Positions 31,901-45,150 of a stretch of DNA of 64,000 nucleotides are shown here, piece by piece. Under the pieces are notes generated by a model. The model had not been told where the DNA came from, made no database searches, and saw nothing but the letters and a program-made list of their open reading frames with translations. Every line of letters starts with the position of its first letter. The first letter of the stretch is position 1. This stretch comes from Phylloscopus collybita. Its lineage: Eukaryota; Chordata; Aves; Passeriformes; Phylloscopidae. The stretch is taken from the NCBI GenBank assembly GCA_027886175.1, contig JAJNNQ010000018.1, forward strand, positions 14,551,001 to 14,615,000, in the 5' to 3' direction. The position numbers were made by a program, and so were the translations under genes.

Positions 31901-34900
31901 ACTGTTTATGGTTACAGAATATTTATAAAGCAGGATGCTGAAATGTCAGGAGATTACTAGCATTACATTTGGCACTGTTTCTTCTTCATCTTTTATCTGT
32001 GAATGGGGAGAAAATACTTTAAAATATTTAAACTAAGCAATTTCAAGGATTTGCTTCATACAAAATATGCACTTAGCAAAAGTAATGCAAAATAATTTAG
32101 GTTACCACAAAATTCTGCAAAACTATCCTTAGGAGCCTCTTCAGCCCTCTTCAGTTGTTTGGAGACCTTCTCATCCCTCTTTCTTGGCAACAGCCATTTC
32201 TGACTGTGTTCTGCAGGAAGGACATTGACTGTTACCTGTTACCATGGGAGCTAAGCACATATCCTTAGAAGTTTTCAACCCCCAGCTCCTCTCTCATGCA
32301 TGCTCATGCACACAGTCTTTCTGCTTCCCTCTGTCCCATTTCTTGAGGACCCAGATGCACGTCTCCTGTAAAAGACAATGTTTCTACTGTGGTACACTGA
32401 TGTTGTCCCTGAAGCAGCTCAAATGTGGCTGGTGAATGACATGTATTCCTCTTTTCTGAGGAGCTGAAAACATTGTCACTTCACCCCTGGGAAGGCAATA
32501 ATATCCTCAGCTATTTGGCATCCACTCAAGTAATCTTGCACCAGTTCTTTGAATTTCAGCACCATGTGGCACAAGAACTCAGTGGCACAGAGCAATATCA
32601 TTGACTGCTGCATTGGTGGGGAATGCCAGAAATGGACATCCTGAGGATCTCCTAAAATTCACAGGTCTTAGGAGGTTGTTTACAGACTGTATGTGATAAG
32701 TAGGTCTCTCTCATGCCTTTGAAAAGAGCAGGAGTTGTTCAGTGTGTACCCGTTCAGTCACCACACCTTGCTTTGTATCACATGTTTCTGCTTTAAGTTT
32801 TAGTTTTTGTGTTTTAACAGAGTTTTGCTCTCCATTTGTGGGCCTAAATAATAATGTCAGAAGTTTCTCAGTCAGCAGAGAGAGGGAAAGAGAAAGGGGG
32901 AATACAGATGTTCTTCAGAGGACAGAGATGGAGTGCAGGTGTTTACTGCCTGGCTATTGCCTGATTACTAGGTCAAGTCCTTCAGAGCAATTACATCAGC
33001 CCAAAACAGATTGTGTTTAGAAAGAGATTGCAACAGCTGAGGAGAAGTAGGAGTTTTCATCTAATCTTAAAGAAAAATATGAGTGTTATACTTCCTCAAC
33101 ATGCCTATACCCATCCTCAGCAACTGCCTCTGCACTTTAACTCACTTTCAGGAAAGCTTCTTTACCTTGTCCTTCAATTCTTCTTTGATGCAAAGGAGAG
33201 ATGGGTGGGCAGACCAGAGGACCTCTAAGACAAGGACCATCTAACAAAGCAGGTGACATTGGGAGCTGCCTGATGCTGCAGTGTTTTCCTCTAATACAGG
33301 CCATCAAGGTGACCAAAGCAATTTGAGGGTTGGAACGGATCAGGGAGATCCAGCTTCATCTGACTGCTCCTGAATCACATTTCTGTGATCTACTTTGCTG
33401 TTTAAGTGCAATTCCCCTTCATTTTCTTTCATGTGTATTAACTCTATTAGTATATTCTGTATACAATCTGTTGTAAAGGCAGTTGAAATAGGCAGTTCTG
33501 GTCATGGTTCCAATCAGTGTGGACAGATCTGGGGATCTGGCTTGCCCTGTGAAGCTGTCACATCTCATAAGCTGTCCGAGCTGCTCCAGTGACAGCCTGT
33601 GTGCTCTGTGATTGATGTGAAGGTGTGGAGAAGAAGTGGGATTGAACAAGGAGGCCATGTCAGCACTGCTGCACCCTCTAATTCGGTGACACGTGTTGTG
33701 CTGGGCAGTGCTGGTGTTTGGGAGCCCTGGGCAGGAGGGAGAGCACGACACAGCTCACAGAGACTTCCAGTAAGAGCAGGGCAGGGCACACAGTGGGTTT
33801 CTAGCTTGTCAGTTCTCACAGGGCAATAATTGAGATGGATCAATGCTTCTTGCACAGAATTCTGCAGCAGTGGTCTAGGCTGCAACATGAGAGACCTGCT
33901 GTGATAGCTTTTGAAATGCTATGTGTTATAAATTGCAGTTGTAAATTTATATAAGTTAAAATAGCAATTTTAAAAATTTAGAGAAATTAGGCATTCATGA
34001 AGCTCTACATTGCTTTACCAATCATATTCACTAGGAGATATTTCTTTTTTTTTTTTTTCAGAGCAAGGCATCTCATGGGGTGGTCTGAATTCTAGATGAG
34101 ATTATCATGAAAGTATTGTGTTCAAATGTGGATGAAGCACTGTAAATATCATTAGTCTTTCAGAGACACCCTTGGCAGGCAGCACAGTAAGCTGCATAGA
34201 GCAGCAAGCAGAATGTGCAACATGGCCTTTTCTTGAGACTGAAGAGATGATTTCAACAAAAGCCCCTACTGCCTGTCAATATTTCAATAGCTCAGGATAA
34301 CAGCTGCTGGTAAAAATATGCTGAAGGTCCTTTAGGACACAACATAGTGCTGTGTGTACAGCTTGCCACTGTTTGTGCTGGTCTGTTGGGAAGGTCTCCT
34401 CCAGCTTGGTAACTGCTGCAAAAAAAAAAACAACAAAAAAAACCTTAAACTCTGAATTAATTTCCATGTCTGTAAACTGAGTGGAGACACAGAAATTGCT
34501 TCAGAGGTTGGGTGGAAGAAACCCACATCGGTTCCAGCAGGAGTGCCCAGCTGAACCACAGAGGCAGAACAGTTTTAGGGGCTGCTACTAATCCAGCAAA
34601 GCAAAAGAGCCACATTTTCTTCTTTCCTATATTAACATGTCCCACTTCTCCAACATTTCTGTCACATGCCAGTCTGAATAAAGTGACTATTCCCGTGGAA
34701 GGATGTTCCTGTCAAAAGAGGCTCTGCTTAGTGGGTCTGAATTAATTCTGGTTGATGGAAATAAAAGGAAAGTAGGTACTTTGGATGGCTGTCCACACCA
34801 AAAATCAGCATCTGAAACTCTCAGCAACAAGATTAAAGAGTTAATCATTCCTCAGTATGCTGCAATATGTACCATCTACTGCATAATTCCAAACAATGAG

Positions 34901-37099
34901 CATTTGAAACACGTAAAGCACGTTCATTCTCTAGATATTTGGTGAGGAAAAAGTGGCTGTATTTTTCAAATAAAATGCTTGTCTAGAAACAGTTCACCAA
35001 CTCTAATCAAACCCATTTATCTTCTTATAACTGTGTCAGACAGTAATTACAGACAGTTATACTAGCAGGCACTAAAAACAAATTTGCTGAAAGGGAAATG
35101 TAGGGTATTTATTGTAGTGCATATGTGGAGGGAGGAAGAGCTAATGCCCTAGAATATTGCAAATGGTAAATTGATGGGTTTTAGGCCTCATGAATTAGAA
35201 AATATTTGCCTTACAGAGCACTGTAGCTTCTCCTCATTTTCCTGTAGAAGTAGAAATGGATTATTAAACACTAAAAGGTATTTTAGTCCTAGTTCCACAT
35301 GTATACAAAAATACAGAAACTATTCATAGTAAAATAATGCAAATAACACTGACAAGACAAATGGCAGAAAGCAACCAAATGCAACAGCCTCCACTGTCTG
35401 CCCTACATTCATTTACCTTCCTCAGTGGGCTCATGCTCTGAGATGATCTCTGTTCGCATGACTAAATAATTATTGCCATACAGTCTATTTCCTGCTGTCA
35501 CTCTCAGGGCCTAGACTGACAAGAGGGGGCAAGTCCTCTAGTTTTCAGGCTCTTTAGCTTCTTTCAACAAGGAAACTCAGTTGTAAACTCAGTGTCAGAT
35601 GGAATAGCCCATTTGCCTTCCACCAATAACCCTGCTCTCACAATCAAGTTATGAGACATTTAACTTTTCCTTCCATGACACACACATATTTTTTCCAAAC
35701 ATTGAACTGTCTTGCTGTCCTTGCAATAAGTTTAGCATTAATATTCATTACTCTGATTTGGGCTAATAGGATCAGAGCTGTTCAGTCTTTCTCCTCATAC
35801 CTCAGGAGAATATTCACAGAACTTTGTGTGTCAGTCCAGAGAACTGTGTCTGTCCTGCTGTCTTGTTTACTCCTGAAAGGTGTGCAGAGAACATCACTTC
35901 ATATAGCAATAGCCTTAGACAAACAAAGGGATTTCCCTACTAGCCTGTGTGAAAAATATTTTTGACATCTAGGAAAACGCTGCTGGTGATTCCTAAAAGG
36001 AGGATGGTTTGACAAGTCCATCACACGTGTCTCGTACTGTTGGCTCCTGTTCTCTGCCCTCAGAGTAGTCCCTTACTACAGAGTTGCAGGGGCTTTTCTG
36101 CTCTGGGCCAGCCTCTTCTGGATACAACAGGTTCATGGAGAGAGGCTGTGGGGCCCCACTGGAGGACATTATCTGCCATTATCTACTGATTTCCACTGGT
36201 GACCAGGGACTCCAGACAAGCCCCCCACAACACAAGTGGGTACAGTATTGCCCAGTGCACCAGAAAACAACGTATTGAACTAAGAAAGGGAAGTGTTTCA
36301 CTAAAAGCAGGACACAGGATAACTCCACTAATATTAGTCTGAGTAGTTAGAATTTGACAAAAAAGCAGACAAAGAATGCAGTGCCTGAAGGGAGTTGTAT
36401 TTTACATCAATATTCCATAAGTCTGGGACAGTATCCCAAAATAACTCTTCCAGACCCTTCACACCTCGTCTGAATAAACAGGATGGGTTGTGTAGAATGC
36501 CTGGAAGTGAAGCAGAGCAGGGGCAGGAAGAACAATTCATGTCTAACATCACACATCTAATTTTATTCTGCTGAAAGTGTGTCCTTGCTTTCCAAGTTTT
36601 GTCCATGGACTACTCCTTTTAACCTGTTCCATCACTGGTGTTTTGTGCAGTTTCTCAGGGACATCAAGTGCTGATTAGAGGATTCTCATGTTTTGGACAT
36701 GTGGTGTACTTGTAGGATATTTGATTTTTGGCTGAGCATGAAAGATGGAATATGAATAATTCTAACAAAGCTCATTTTTTCCTGCTGTTCCAAGTAAATG
36801 GTTGTTCTCACAGTAAAACATATGAATACTTCTTTTATAGATAATATTTTATTAGTGTCTTGATTTGAATACAAACCTATACCTTTCCCTAGAACACAGG
36901 TAGGAAAACAACAGTGATGCAGCCACCTCTGAGGATGCAACAAACAGCAAGACAGATATTGTGGGAAAATTTTGGGCAAGTGTTCCACATTTAAAGTGCC
37001 ATGTACTCTCAGACAACAGATGGAATACCTTTTACTGTCTTGATGAAGCACTTGGAAATCTCTGTTATAGTATGTGATATCAGACAATGCCCCCAGGCA
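28926..37099. other. Intergenic region, no supported gene
   Basis: Mixed-composition DNA with patches of higher GC near 33.5-33.9 kb, where several frames stay open on both strands (minus 33419-33751 and 33565-33888, plus 33599-33829). The translations are low in structure and unlike any family I know. One CR1 end (31808-31860) lies here. An A-rich run occurs at about 34419-34443. Confidence 0.55.
31808..31860 (+). repeat. CR1 LINE 3'-end fragment (sense)
   Basis: It reads 'atctaggtgatctcaggagg' then 'tcacttccaacataaatgat' and a degraded 'tgtgatttcata' tail, the typical end of avian CR1 in sense orientation. The 5' extent is unclear and may run left to about 31680. Confidence 0.78.
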
Positions 37100-37190
37100 C
37101 ATGGTGTAATTCTTGGGGTGTCCTGGGCAATTCAGAGTTGGACTCCACGATCCTGATGGGTCCCTTCCAACTCAGCACATTCTATGATCA
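37100..37190 (+). repeat. CR1 LINE 3'-end fragment (sense)
   Basis: It contains 'cttggggtgtcctgggca', then 'gagttggactccacgatcct', 'gggtcccttccaactcagca' and the terminal 'cattctatgatcatg', the hallmark CR1 3' end. It is truncated at its 5' end. Confidence 0.88.
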
Positions 37191-40017
37191 TGTACCTATT
37201 TTATATTGAGGTGTCAAAAGAGATCAAGACATCTGTAAAATTTGGAAGCCTTATTATATTGGTGGTTACCTGACATATTGGTGGCAGGGATCCTGCTATG
37301 TGTGGGGCAGATCACAGCAGCCTCAAAACAAAAGTGTCTTTTTGGCTACAGTGTTTGGTCTGGGGCTCACCTCTGGGGTGACTACTGGCATGTTTAGGAG
37401 CAAACTCAGGTCTGCAGGCAGAGCTTAGAGCAGCCTACAGGGCTGCAATTAGAGCCCAATCCACCCCATTTGCTGGTTAAAAAACCCAAGGCTATAGCAG
37501 GGGGGAGAGCTGAAACTGTCTCTCAGAAACCCCCCTTGTACCTTAGTCATTGGAATACTTTTGGCCACAATTTGCTGCTGAAAGCCAACCCTCAAGGGCA
37601 GCTGAGAAGTGCTGATACAGCTACTGCAGAAAGCCAAAGGGCTGAGTAGGTATAGCTGGCACCGGAATTGGTGCACTGTGGTTTTAGGGAACTTGGATAC
37701 AGGATGTACAATTGGTAGTTAGACTACTGTCTTCCCTTCTTGAGCTACCAAGTGTGTGTACTGGCCTAAGAAAGATAACAAGTCTTGGTTTGAACAGGGC
37801 CATGTGTGAAGGAAAGTGTGTCTTTAATGCATCACTGAGCACCTGAACGTTGCTCTAGATCTGCAGTGACAATTTAGCAAGGAATTGCCTTGAAGTTCAG
37901 GATGTGTGAAGTTTCAGTAGTCTGCACACCTAGGAGCTCTTTTAGAAAAGAAAAATACTTTTTCTTTTCTGGAACTGGCTTCTGTTAAGTATTTTCCCAT
38001 TAGCTTGAATTTGTTTCTCTTCCTCCTTCATGCATACCAGGAGCTTACCAGGGCTGGCTGTAGAGATTTTAATACCATTGAGAAATGGAATGTTCCTCCT
38101 GTTCCATATACCTGCAAGTCAGTTTGCCACATTAATCTTCTGCCATCATCAGTTCCCTCTTCTCTTAACTGGGCAAAGATAACCATTTCTATTATATCCT
38201 GATAGTGATAGTTTATTATATTATTTAACAGCTCTGCAGCTGCTGCCAAATGAAGCAGAGCATTTCTTTTCTCCCATACCATGGGAAGAAGACAGTTTGA
38301 TGACACTTTTTAGACAGCTGTAAACTATATTTAGCTGACCCAATGGTGCTTTACAGCCCTTTACATCCAAAATTCTGAGGCAAGGAAGGAGACAAAACTG
38401 TGCTAGATGTCATAACATCATCTTACAAATAATTTTGGCTATTTTGGTAGATGACTATTTATCTGCAATAAATGTCTGCCTTAGAAGGATATTTGCAGGG
38501 TGTTAAGCCCCATCAATGTACCATCATCTACTCTCTTTCCACGTCAGAGACATTCAGTGTTCTGGCTGTGGGTGATTTGCCTAATGAATTACTGGCATCC
38601 AGGCTGGGGAGCTGGCATGCAACCAGCAGATAAGAGTTGAGCAATGTTGGCAAGAGGCCTCGCTCAGGGGCTCAGTGCTTCTTCTGATTCATGAGAGTGA
38701 CTAAAGTTTTGTAGGATAGGCAGCCTAATCTTCTCATTTTCTTGGGTGTCTCATTTTTTGAAAATGTCTTAGCTGCTTTTTAATTTGTTAAATATAGTAT
38801 CTTACTTTAAAAAAATTCAAATTGCTTATCTTCTTCAAATCCAAGCTTACCAAGTGTCTCACTTGATCACTGGAAGGCTGAACTTTCTTGTCATGATTTG
38901 TCCTGGGCAAATCCTCATCACCTCCAATAGAGTGGGGTGTATCACTACAGTGTGCACCAGAAGTTTTGTCACATGAAAAATATTTTTATCAGAAGCTTAA
39001 CAGCTAAAGAGCATAGCAGACAAAGAAATAGACAGAGACTATCTCTTCCTGTGCTAACTATAAGATGATATAATTTCTTTGTCTCTGAAAAATCATAATA
39101 ATATAATGATCAGCTCTCAGGGTCACTATCTCTGTTCAGGACTAGCACTTTGCCTGGTACAAATATGTACAGTTTTCAACTACTGTGATGTACATTATGC
39201 AAGGTTTTGGCCTCTAATCTGTTATTCACAGCACAGTTCTGCCCCTCAGGTAAGGAATGCTTGGGGCATTAAGTGTTTATACTTGTCCTCCTTCCAGTGC
39301 TGAAGAGCATTTCTCACTCTGTGATACTCCAGAGCTACACAGCACATACATTTATCCATAAACCAAAAATGGGACAATTTGAACAGTTTTGTCAAGATTT
39401 GGACCTTATAGTTTATCTGTTGAGTTAGTCTTCTGTGATGGATGTGAGATTTATTCCAGCTCTTCCTGTGGGAAATGATGGCAGCTGGTTTCATTCCTAA
39501 TGCGTGCCTGGAGATTTTCTGTGCAGGACCTGAAAGCCAGATGTGAACTTTCCTAAGTGTGAATTACTTCCCAGAGAAGAATATCCCTTCCAGCTGTAAT
39601 TGTACATTGGAGTGATGATGGAAAATAAACATCAGCTCCCAAAAGAAAATATCACTAACAGATAGTGAAGATTTTGCTGGAACAAACCTGAAGTGCACAA
39701 TGTTAAGATGGCAGTAGAGGGTTTTCTAGAACAGTTTGCTTCATGTTTTCTTCTTAATGTGTTTTCCTGCAGAATGCACTGCAACCAGCCACACATAAGC
39801 ATAAAACTGGGAAGTTTTGAATTAATGGATCCCTTATACTGTGTCATGTCATTTAATTATCCTCCATGAGCAGTGCTTGATAGCACAAGGGACTTATTGA
39901 GTTTGTGGCAACAGCATGGCCAAAGAAAGTTGTGTGAACAAAGTTTTCCTGGCAGAAGTTGAGGAGCACTGTTAAAGCAGGCTTCTTCTCTCTTACTATT
40001 CACACAAGATAGTGTGA
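37191..40017. other. Intergenic region, nothing recognised
   Basis: No gene or clear repeat was recognised. The minus ORF at 37449-37676 and others are short and unconserved in appearance. Confidence 0.5.
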
Positions 40018-40391
40018 TGTAGTTTTGGTTCAATCCCAGCAGGCAACTAAACACCCTACTGACAGTTGTGAGGGAGAGGAGAATCAGGAAAGAAAAGATA
40101 AAACTCATGGGTTGAGATACTAACAGTGATAACTAAAGCAAAGTAAAATATAATAATACAAATGGTAATGGTAACAATGATAATAACAGTAATGAAAAGG
40201 GGAGAGAGAGAGAAATAAACCCCAAGAAAAACAAATGATGCACAATAAATTGCTCACAACTCATTGACCAATGCCCAGCCTGTCCCTTGGCTGCAATCAT
40301 TTTGATATCAATATTATTCTTAAAGATAAACTCAGTGCTGTGCCAGCTGCTAAGACGAAAACTAACTCTATCTCGGCCAAAATCAGGACTG
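40018..40391 (-). mobile_element. ERVL-like LTR, internally deleted (minus strand)
   Basis: The left end 'tgtagttttggttcaatccc' matches the avian ERVL LTR end that normally reads as GGTTTAACCCCAGCCAGC. It continues with 'gggttgagata', a TAATAA/TGATAA-rich stretch, 'gatgcacaataaattgctca' and 'gaccaatgcccagcctgtcc'. The right end 'aactctatctcggccaaaat' then 'caggac' matches the opposite LTR end. At about 374 bp it is short for the family because the U3 middle part seems deleted. Family recognition is from memory of the repeat. Confidence 0.75.
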
Positions 40392-43300
40392 TTGGATTGC
40401 TGCCCATGGATTGAGCCTAGAGGGAGATGGACCTGCTCAAGCCATGCTTACTAAGCAAGCTGAAACTCAAGAATGGGCTTTGCTAACACTTTCTTCTTGC
40501 TCACAATAATGGGTATTTGTGGTGCAGTGTTCTTTGGAGAATTCAGATAAGACATGGCAATTGTGACCAAATGGATCCATGGCCATTCTCCACCAGGGAT
40601 AAACATACTAGTTGCAAGGGCTTCCTATGATTTGGGGCTGAGTGAAGAGGGGGGCAGGTTCCTCATCTAGCCCAGTAGGCTGGGGAAGATGCCCAGGATT
40701 TTACTCTGAGTCATGTGTGAAATAAAAGTCTTGGCAATGAACAGTGACTACTGAAAACCCAAAGGAAAAAACAGCTAAAATACTAAAATAAACTGTCTTA
40801 ATCAGATGGATTTGTTTTGCATGAGAGTTTCAAATTCCCTTATGCAAAAAAGCAACACAAAACCCAACCAAACTCAAGCCAAACTGCTCTTGCATGGTCC
40901 AGTCCCAAGATGTGTATTTCCATCTGTTCTTTGAAAAGCCAGAGGAGTATTTCTTTTGGAACCCCAGTTTTTCTCTTCATCTGCCCTGCTGACAGGCCCA
41001 AAGCCCTGCCCTTCTGTGATGTCTTCTAATCTTTCCAGTTGTGATCAAACATGATTATTAGACTAATTTCCTTCTAGATAATCTTACTGAAATAATTTTT
41101 TTTGGTTTAACTATACGTTATCTCAAAAATTTCTTAGTGTAAAATTCAAGGCAGTATGTGTGTTATCAATACCATTGTTTTCATTTAACATGCAGGATGG
41201 ATGATTTAATTTCTTGAGGGTATTGTTTGGTTTACGTAAGTGTGCTCCTCTCCTACAAAAGGCAGGGTGACACAAGGCTAAATCAGAAGTGGATAAATCG
41301 CAATGTTGGAAACTCAAAGCTTAGTCACAAGACCATATTATAACTCATACCCTGAAGGAGACCACACAGAGATTCCAGGGACAGCCTTAGGTCAACTGTT
41401 TCCTGGCCCTTGGATGTTTGATTTGCTAAGGTCTAATTTCTTTAACTTATTTTAGTGTTTTCAATGCTGACAAGGTATTTTAAAGGCATGCAATATTCCA
41501 AGTCCCATCCTAAGATATCTACTGCTTCTTCCCTTTTTTTCACAATTTGTTTTGACCTCCTTGCCATCGGGTCCCATCCCTGTTCCAGTTCATTATCAAA
41601 GTAATTTCCCTATCTCATGCACATTGTTGACCCCTGGTCCAGCTAGTCCCGTCTCCTCCTCCCTCTATGTTTTCTTTTGGTCACCATGAGCTCCCTGTTT
41701 GCCCCCACACTCCTGACAAAGGAGGTATGACTGACATCAAAGAAGGCTTCAAGTATCAGCACCTTGTTATCTAAAAGTTTCTCATACTTTTTCTATGTTG
41801 CCTCCCATGGGCAGCTCCACACAGCTCTGGCTTTTTCTCTCCTTCTTCTGCAGTTCCAGCTCGCTCCTTCCTGTCCCTAGCAGGGCCACCTGACCCCTTC
41901 TGTCCCTCACGCGACCTCCTGTCCCTTCCTCCTCACAGCACAGCCAGCAGACTCCAACTGTCTTCCTACCAGCTAACTCACTCTTTATCACACCCATGGC
42001 TGTGAGGGCAAGCCTTTGGTAATTAACACAGCTGCAACATATCAGGGGCAAGACTGCCTTCAGCACTTTTCCTATCTGTCCTCCCACAGCTCCAGCATTG
42101 GGAAGATGCTGACAGAGGTACTGGTGGGTTATTTCTTCTCTCACCTCAGCATTTTCCTCTGTTCCTTCACTCCCAGTCTCCAACCATATATTTATCTGTT
42201 CTCCATTAAATACCACCCATTTCCCCAGTATGATTTTGGTCCTGCTACCTTGGTGCAGCTTTTGTCACTTGTTCTTGTCCTTGTGGCTGGGAGTGCACCA
42301 AGAGCTCCCTGGGACAATGAACAAGCAGTTTCTTTGACACCCTGACCTGTGGGCAGTGAAGTGGGTCCTGTTGCTCTGTGACCAGGCCTCTTGTGAAACT
42401 CTGTCACAGGCAACTGCAGAGGTGTAAGTATCTCTGTGAGGATTTGACTGCTGAAAGCTGCAGTACATCCGACCGGTGAACAAAGTGCTTTTTTCCATCC
42501 AAGAGTTAACATTTTTTCTTGATGTGGGACGATTTGACAGGGATGACAAACAACTCTCTTCCCAGGAAGATGACTCCTGGAAGGTTAGAAATCCATGTAG
42601 CTATAGATCTCTGAAAATGCTTATGTCTTTATTTTTAGTGATCAATATCTTTTCTCCAATTTTCAGTTCTAGAATTCGATCAGCTGGGTTTGGTGGTGTG
42701 GTTGTTGTTGTTGTTAAAGGTGAAGGTTCTCTGATATGAAAACTGTCTGTATTTACAGTTACAGTTTTTAATATAGAAATGGCTTGTCAAAATTTTTAGA
42801 TATTACAAATGTAAGTCCAGGTGGTATTATTCCCTGAGATGGGTTTCAGTAAATCCTAAATGTCACTTTATTACACTAGTGCTAGGAGTCCTGTATGATA
42901 AACTAAGACCAGGCTGGGCATTAAGCAAAGCTTTAACAGACAATGCAAAGATAGTCTTTGTTCTAGAGAAATTAATAGTAAAATATAAATTCAATATAGA
43001 CAGATGGAAACAAATGAAATAATACTTGCAAGCTGTTAAGTTGCAGGAATTAGTTTTGCAGCAAAGAAGTATTTTAACGATGAATGCTTGACAGTGTTTA
43101 TGAGGAGAGTGAGAAGTAACATAAGAGAAGGTAAAAATGATGTTTATTCAAAGGAACAACCCATGGGTGGTGGAGTCTGGCAGTATTGGTCTACTGGCTA
43201 CCAGAGCTGACATTTCAGTACTGATTGAGATGTGATTGGTGAAGAAAGGGCAAACAAGGAAATTTTATTTACTGACCACAAGAGAAGGAATCAGTGGAGG

Positions 43301-43549
43301 GGTAAACACTCCTTTGTGCTGGTGCAGAACCAACTCTATTGATGTTTCCCCAGCAATTGCAGTCTAAAGTGAGCTCTGAGGGTCCCATTGCTGCTGTGCT
43401 GGATTGTCTCCAAGGCAGCCTGCCGCTGGCTTCCCCAGGAGCTTTTTATTAATGCTTATCCTGAGATTTCCTTGCTGCAATTCTGGTTCATTCTCTATTT
43501 TCATATACACTTTCAAAGCAGGAACAACACAACACTCCTGGGTCAGATT
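40392..43549. other. Intergenic region between the two ERVL-like LTRs
   Basis: No retroviral gene was recognised between the two LTRs. A GC-richer part (41640-42420) leaves a 144-codon minus ORF open (41782-42216) without a known domain; this may be an old repeat. A short (GTT)n tract lies near 42700-42716. Confidence 0.45.
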
Positions 43550-44154
43550 TGTTGAGGTTTAACCCTAGCCAGCTCCCAAGCCCCATGCAGCCACTTGCTC
43601 ATTCCCCCACCAGAGGGATCTGGGAAAGAATCGAACGGGTCAAAGCTGTAAAGCTGATGTATTGAGATAAAGAAAATTTAATAGGGAAAACAAAAGCCAC
43701 ACACATTAACAAAGCAAAATGAGGAATAAATTCACTGCTTCCCATGGGCAGGCAGGTGTTCAGCCATCTCCAGGAGAGCAGGGCCCCATCACTTAAAACA
43801 GCTGCATGGAAAGACAAATGCTATCACTCCAAGTGTCCCCTCCTTCTTCTTCCTTTTTCCTTTTGCTTCCTTCTTCTTCCCATTTTTTAGACTGAGCATG
43901 ATGTCATATGGTCTGGAGTATCCCTTTGGTCACTTTGGGTCACCTATCCCAGCTGTGTCTCCTTCCAATTTCCAGTCTTCTTTCCAGTGTGGCAGCATGG
44001 AAAGCAGAAAAGGCCTTGGCTCTGTGTAAACCCTGCTCAGCAATAACAAAAGCATCTCTTTATTATTAGCCCTGTGTTCAGCACAAACCCAAAACACAGC
44101 TCCATACCAGCCACTGCGAAGAGGATTAACTGTACCTCAGCCCAAACCAGCACA
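43550..44154 (-). mobile_element. ERVL-like LTR, near full length (minus strand)
   Basis: The left end 'tgttgaggtttaaccctagc' and right end 'agcccaaaccagcaca' are the two ends of the avian ERVL LTR, giving TG...CA on both strands. Inside are 'gtattgagataaagaaaatt', a C/T-rich tract (about 43840-43885) and 'actgagcatgatgtcatatg', a module I recognise next to the promoter of this family. Length is about 605 bp. No matching target duplication was found, in line with age or with one side joining internal sequence. Confidence 0.82.
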
Positions 44155-44260
44155 TTCCATTACTTATTCTGTACCTTGTTCATCATGCCCAGGTCCCACA
44201 CTATTTGATACAACTTCATTAACCACCACCCTTCCTCCCATCCCTTGACACAATGCACAG
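44155..44260 (-). mobile_element. Possible ERVL internal 3' stub next to the LTR
   Basis: Read on the minus strand, this segment ends in a purine-leaning stretch directly before the LTR start (...'gaataagtaatggaa') and contains 'gtgtgggacctgggcatgat', which resembles the sequence before the 3' LTR of avian ERVL elements. If so, the LTR at 43550-44154 is a 3' LTR and the body of the element is mostly lost. No coding potential remains. Confidence 0.45.
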
Positions 44261-44589
44261 AGTTAATTTATTCAGTCAATGGACCACCCCAGACCATACT
44301 CATAAAATGTCCACAAATGTTTACAAAACATCCTTTGAGTTCATTTGGTCCATGACTCCATCTGTTCTAGTGGTCACTCGGTACAGGAGTGGTGTTGAGT
44401 TTCTTGGAGTTACTGGGTATCACAACCAGCTGCCCGGGTCTGGTCAGGTCTGGTCACTGATGCACTGAAATTTCTTCTTGTAAGGCCTCTCCTCCTTTGG
44501 TATAGTTGGTTTCTCCTGTACTAATTCCTGGAACATGCATCTGAAATCATGGCTTACAACAGTTTAAAGGCACATCCATTACAATGTCC

Positions 44590-45150
44590 ACCCTTGGCCC
44601 TTTTTGCACCAGGTTGTCTGGTTTAACATTGCAATGGACTCCTCCTCTTGTCCCCAGCCTGGCTGGAGCAAGGGGTTCCCCCTGAAGTCCACCATTAATG
44701 TAGTTTACATCATTGTCCTCCTCCATGGGCTGCAGGGGCACACTGCTTCACCATGGTCTTCACCATGGGCTGGAAGGGAGTCTCTGTTTCCCTGCTCCAG
44801 CAGGGGTTCCTACCCACAGGAGACAGTCCTCCTTGAACTTCTCCAGTGTGGGTCTTACTCAAGGGCTGCAGTTTTTCATGAGCTACCCCAGTGTGGGTCC
44901 CCTGTGAGGTCACCAGTCCTGCCATAAAACCTACTCCAGCAGAGGTTTTTCACTGGGTCATGCCGTGCCACATTCTCCTTCAGGCATCCACCTGCTCCAG
45001 CCTGAGGTCCTCCAAGAGCTGCAGGTGAATCTCTGCTCCATCATGGGCTCATCCACATCCCTTCAACTTGAGATCTGTCGTTCCAGCCTGTCCAGCACAG
45101 CCAGCAGGAACATCACCACGACTGCCACCAGAACCTGCCTGGGCACAGTT
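44590..45150. repeat. GC-richer repeat-like block, probably LTR-retroelement derived
   Basis: It has imperfect internal repetition of 'ctccatgggctgcagggg', 'caccatgggctggaaggg', 'ctccagtgtgggtc' and 'ccccagtgtgggtc'. Similar 'catgggctgcagggg' modules are common in avian LTR elements. The open frames here (plus 44604-44927 and others) follow from composition. The exact family and ends are unknown. Confidence 0.5.

Noticed and set aside
33311..33370. Possible CR1 fragment around 'gagggttggaacggatcagg'
   Set aside because: Too diverged and lacking the terminal ATTCTATG-type unit; not supportable.
44604..44927. 107-codon plus-strand ORF
   Set aside because: It lies in a repeat-like block next to an ERVL LTR and has no family resemblance; other frames are open too.
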